A stretch of 43,882 nt of DNA from assembly GCA_937919165.1 (NCBI GenBank), contig CALFPO010000062.1:1-43882 (forward strand), read 5' to 3'. A program made the position numbers and the translations under genes. Source of the DNA: an uncultured Bacillota bacterium. Its GTDB lineage: Bacteria > Bacillota_I > Bacilli_A > Erysipelotrichales > Erysipelotrichaceae. This document shows, piece after piece, positions 42,183-43,882 of the stretch. Every line of letters starts with the position of its first letter. Positions within the stretch are counted from its first letter, which is position 1. A model generated the notes under the pieces. The model made no database searches, was not told where the DNA came from, and was given only the letters and a program-made list of their open reading frames with translations.

Positions 42183-42773
42183 TCAGTTGCAGCTATCTAT
42201 GACCAGATACCCGCTATCGCTAGCGATCACCGCAACCTCTTTGAACAATGTTTCAAGTTCCTTCTTGTGCGACAAAGCACCCTGCTTCTTCCTTACGACA
42301 ATGTAAAGATGCCCATTCTCATTGAGCTTCTCTTTCGCCTTGGCATAGAGCCCATAAATCACTTCCTTACCGGCTCTGATAGGCGGATTGAGAACCACCG
42401 TATCGAATCGACCATCAAGAGTCAGGATATCATCGCATAGATGAACCTTTATATCAGTCTTATTGTTTCTGCAATTGAGCTCTGCAAGCTCTACAGCCCT
42501 GGAATTGACATCGACCATCTCGATCTCAGCCTCTGGCTGAAATCTTTTCAGGATGATGCCGATGGGACCATAACCGCATCCCAGATCCAGAACACGCTTG
42601 CCTAGAGCCAATCCATGAATGCTTTTCAACAAGATATAACTGCCGTAATCGACGCCGCCTTTAGAGAAGACGCCATTATCGGTAGTGAAACGAAAACTCT
42701 CATTATCGAAATAATAATCAAATTCTCTTCTTAGCGAAGGCAAATCCTTATTATCCGTATAATAATGAGTCAT
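42183..42773 (-). CDS. RsmC-like class I methyltransferase (YbxB type)
   Basis: The protein (196 aa) has the SAM-binding VLDLGCGYGPIGI and the NPPIRAGK catalytic motif of N2-guanine methyltransferases acting on 16S rRNA, plus LYIVVRKKQGALSHK. It corresponds in position to B. subtilis ybxB, between rplL and rpoB. It starts three bases after the rplL stop. This order supports the view that the rplL C-terminal piece belongs to this genome. Confidence 0.92.
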   Translation of the reverse strand: MTHYYTDNKDLPSLRREFDYYFDNESFRFTTDNGVFSKGGVDYGSYILLKSIHGLALGKRVLDLGCGYGPIGIILKRFQPEAEIEMVDVNSRAVELAELNCRNNKTDIKVHLCDDILTLDGRFDTVVLNPPIRAGKEVIYGLYAKAKEKLNENGHLYIVVRKKQGALSHKKELETLFKEVAVIASDSGYLVIDSCN

Positions 42774-42776
42774 TAA

Positions 42777-42938
42777 TTATTTGATGTCGACAGTAGCTCC
42801 TGCTTCCATTAACTTCTTCTTGAGTTCTTCAGCTTCTTCAACGCTGATGTTTTCCTTGATTGGGCTTGGGCACTTGTCAACAACACCCTTAGCTTCTACT
42901 AAGCCTAAGCCAGTGATTTCCTTAACAACCTTGATAAC
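42777..42938 (-). CDS. rplL: C-terminal part of ribosomal protein L7/L12
   Basis: The last 54 codons before 42777 encode VIKVVKEITGLGLVEAKG…PSPIKENISVEEAEELKKKL…GATVDIK, the standard L7/L12 C-terminal domain that binds translation factors. In this family rplL sits just before the RsmC-like gene, as here. The N-terminal dimerisation domain is absent. Instead the frame continues upstream into a YnbB-type protein across VIKVVKEI (42938-42915). An intact rplL is essential, so this is either a join artefact or a second, damaged copy. Confidence 0.85.
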   Translation of the reverse strand, partial: VIKVVKEITGLGLVEAKGVVDKCPSPIKENISVEEAEELKKKLMEAGATVDIK

Positions 42939-43487
42939 ACGGCCAATTTCTTGTACAGAAATAGTCTTACGCACTGCGCTATAGCCGCAGGAGCGTTGAA
43001 TGTGTACCATGGTAGTCTTGTCGCTGATAGCTGCAGCCAGAGCCTCAGTATCAACACGTTCGCCTTCAAAGGGGATTTCCTTATAGGTAACGCCAATGTT
43101 AGTTAAGCTGCCCTTTACGCTTACAGGATAGCCCATCAGGGTTTGCATGGTGTCGTAAGGTCTGCCGGTAGCGGTGATGATTTCGTCACCAGGACGCAGG
43201 TTGCCTAACAAAGCACAAGCTAAGGCATGAGTGCCAGAAACGAATTGAGAACGCACCAAAGCAGCCTCAGTGTGGAAAATATCAGCATAAATCTCGTCCA
43301 GCTTGTCGCGGCCAATGTCGTTATAGCCATAGCCAGTGGTAGGCTTCAGATAGAAATCAGAAACCTTGTGCTTACGGAAAGCATCCAAAACCTTACGAGT
43401 GTTAATCAGCGCAGCCTCTTCCATTGCTGCACTATGCTTTGCAACTTCTTGTAATGCCTCTAATTCTAAAGCATTATAATCGATCAT
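42915..43487 (-). CDS. N-terminal part of a YnbB-type PLP enzyme
   Basis: From ATG 43487, about 190 residues match the methionine-gamma-lyase-like family also called aluminium-resistance protein or YnbB. Marks are TTGYGYNDIGRDKLDEIYADIF, RSQFVSGTHALACALLG, LRPGDEIITATGRPYDT, and VHIQRSCGYS…TISVQEIGRVIKVVKEI. The PLP-binding Lys region and the C-terminal half are missing because the frame runs into rplL. As it stands the product could not hold PLP. The neighbouring HflX-like end at 43753 is the usual genomic partner of ynbB. Confidence 0.85.
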
Positions 43488-43561
43488 GATATCAGTGTCC
43501 TTTTTTAGTAATATAAAATATTTATTTATGAATTGTATAAGCTATTGATATAAATCATAAC

Positions 43562-43745
43562 ATTGCAGTATACATACTGATAAATAAACATATAAAAATA
43601 CAGTGACTATCCTTTGAAAACAATCTTTTTGGATTTCACTATATTAAATTCTTTCTCGAACAAATAGTACATCCAAAAAATTGTTTTCTACTAAAATTCG
43701 TCACGTCGTATTTTTATGTTTATAAAGCAGTATGTATACTGCAAT
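43562..43745. repeat. long palindromic element (MITE-like)
   Basis: Two arms (43562-43634 and 43671-43745) are inverted copies with few differences. The outer 18 bases are perfect (ATTGCAGTATACATACTG), and the inner ends GGAT/ATCC close a 36-base loop. The element is 184 bases with no coding capacity. It lies between an HflX-like 3' end and the YnbB-type start. I see no clear target duplication. A large bidirectional hairpin terminator is a less likely reading given its arm length. Confidence 0.75.
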
Positions 43746-43752
43746 TATATAA

Positions 43753-43882
43753 CTACTCTATAGCTTCCTTATACAATTCAGCTAAATCGATATACTCTTG
43801 ATATTCTGCAACCTGTTCTGCATCAATGCGAATCTTCATCAGATTGCCATCCTGCGGAGTAAATACTTCCTCCAGAATAGTC
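43753..43882 (-). CDS. 3' end of an HflX-like GTPase
   Basis: The last 42 codons read TILEEVFTPQDGNLMKIRID…YQEYIDLAELYKEAIE. This resembles the HflX C-terminal pattern (EEEYTEEGT…), and hflX precedes ynbB in B. subtilis and other Bacillota. The main part lies outside the window, so the identity is tentative. Confidence 0.5.
   Translation of the reverse strand, partial: TILEEVFTPQDGNLMKIRIDAEQVAEYQEYIDLAELYKEAIE

Overview
The window looks like a contig from a host-associated, anaerobic, moderately low-GC Bacillota, most likely of the Erysipelotrichia/Mollicutes side of the phylum. This is inferred from the rpoC–rpoB–(RsmC-like)–rplL order, a Met T-box, a SAM riboswitch, ECF and MetNIQ importers, oxygen-sensitive enzymes (glycyl radical enzyme, flavodiiron protein), a tmRNA tag ending LAFA, and an RpoB carrying Asn at the position equivalent to E. 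coli His526. No 16S rRNA is present, so the placement is tentative.

Layout. 1-1200: end of an unrecognised gene, then deoD with its terminator. 1200-1900: a RelB/YafQ-type toxin-antitoxin pair with a frameshifted toxin and a perfect 28-bp operator palindrome. 1950-6500: an LtaS-like sulfatase, ruvX, a divergent thymidylate-synthase-fold protein, and a large XRE-type membrane regulator. 6590-8920: a TetR-GNAT-GNAT-AlkD cluster. 9040-14200: a 54-aa membrane protein, an unusually short glycyl radical enzyme with its activase, and a flavodiiron-flavin reductase-rubredoxin fusion. 14190-16240: a Panacea-type toxin-antitoxin pair, a broken SWIM zinc-finger gene, and a second 54-aa membrane paralogue. 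16300-21520: a NAGPA-type glycosidase, a DUF3795 protein, a serine hydrolase, a zinc-ribbon/Ltp-repeat pair facing a small XRE repressor, and a SIS protein. 21620-21970: tmRNA.

22000-31250 is the most coherent functional block. A SAM (S-box) riboswitch with a visible terminator/antiterminator switch controls an ECF importer (S component, fused double ATPase, EcfT), an M20 dipeptidase, and two tandem S-adenosylmethionine hydrolases (DUF62). Immediately upstream lies metQNI, controlled by a Met-specifier T-box. Together these read as a methionine-supply island. The DUF62 pair suggests that SAM, or a related adenosyl compound, may be imported and split into methionine and adenosine. DeoD elsewhere in the window could use the adenosine.

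31280-42770: a C_GCAxxG protein, an NlpC/P60 peptidase, a FlaA1/CapD-type nucleotide-sugar dehydratase, then rpoC, rpoB and an RsmC-like methyltransferase. At 42915-42938 the reading frame passes from the C-terminal half of ribosomal protein L7/L12 into the N-terminal half of a YnbB-type PLP enzyme, across a segment compatible with both. The remainder (palindromic 184-bp element, HflX-like 3' end) fits an hflX-ynbB locus. The right end is therefore probably a chimeric join.
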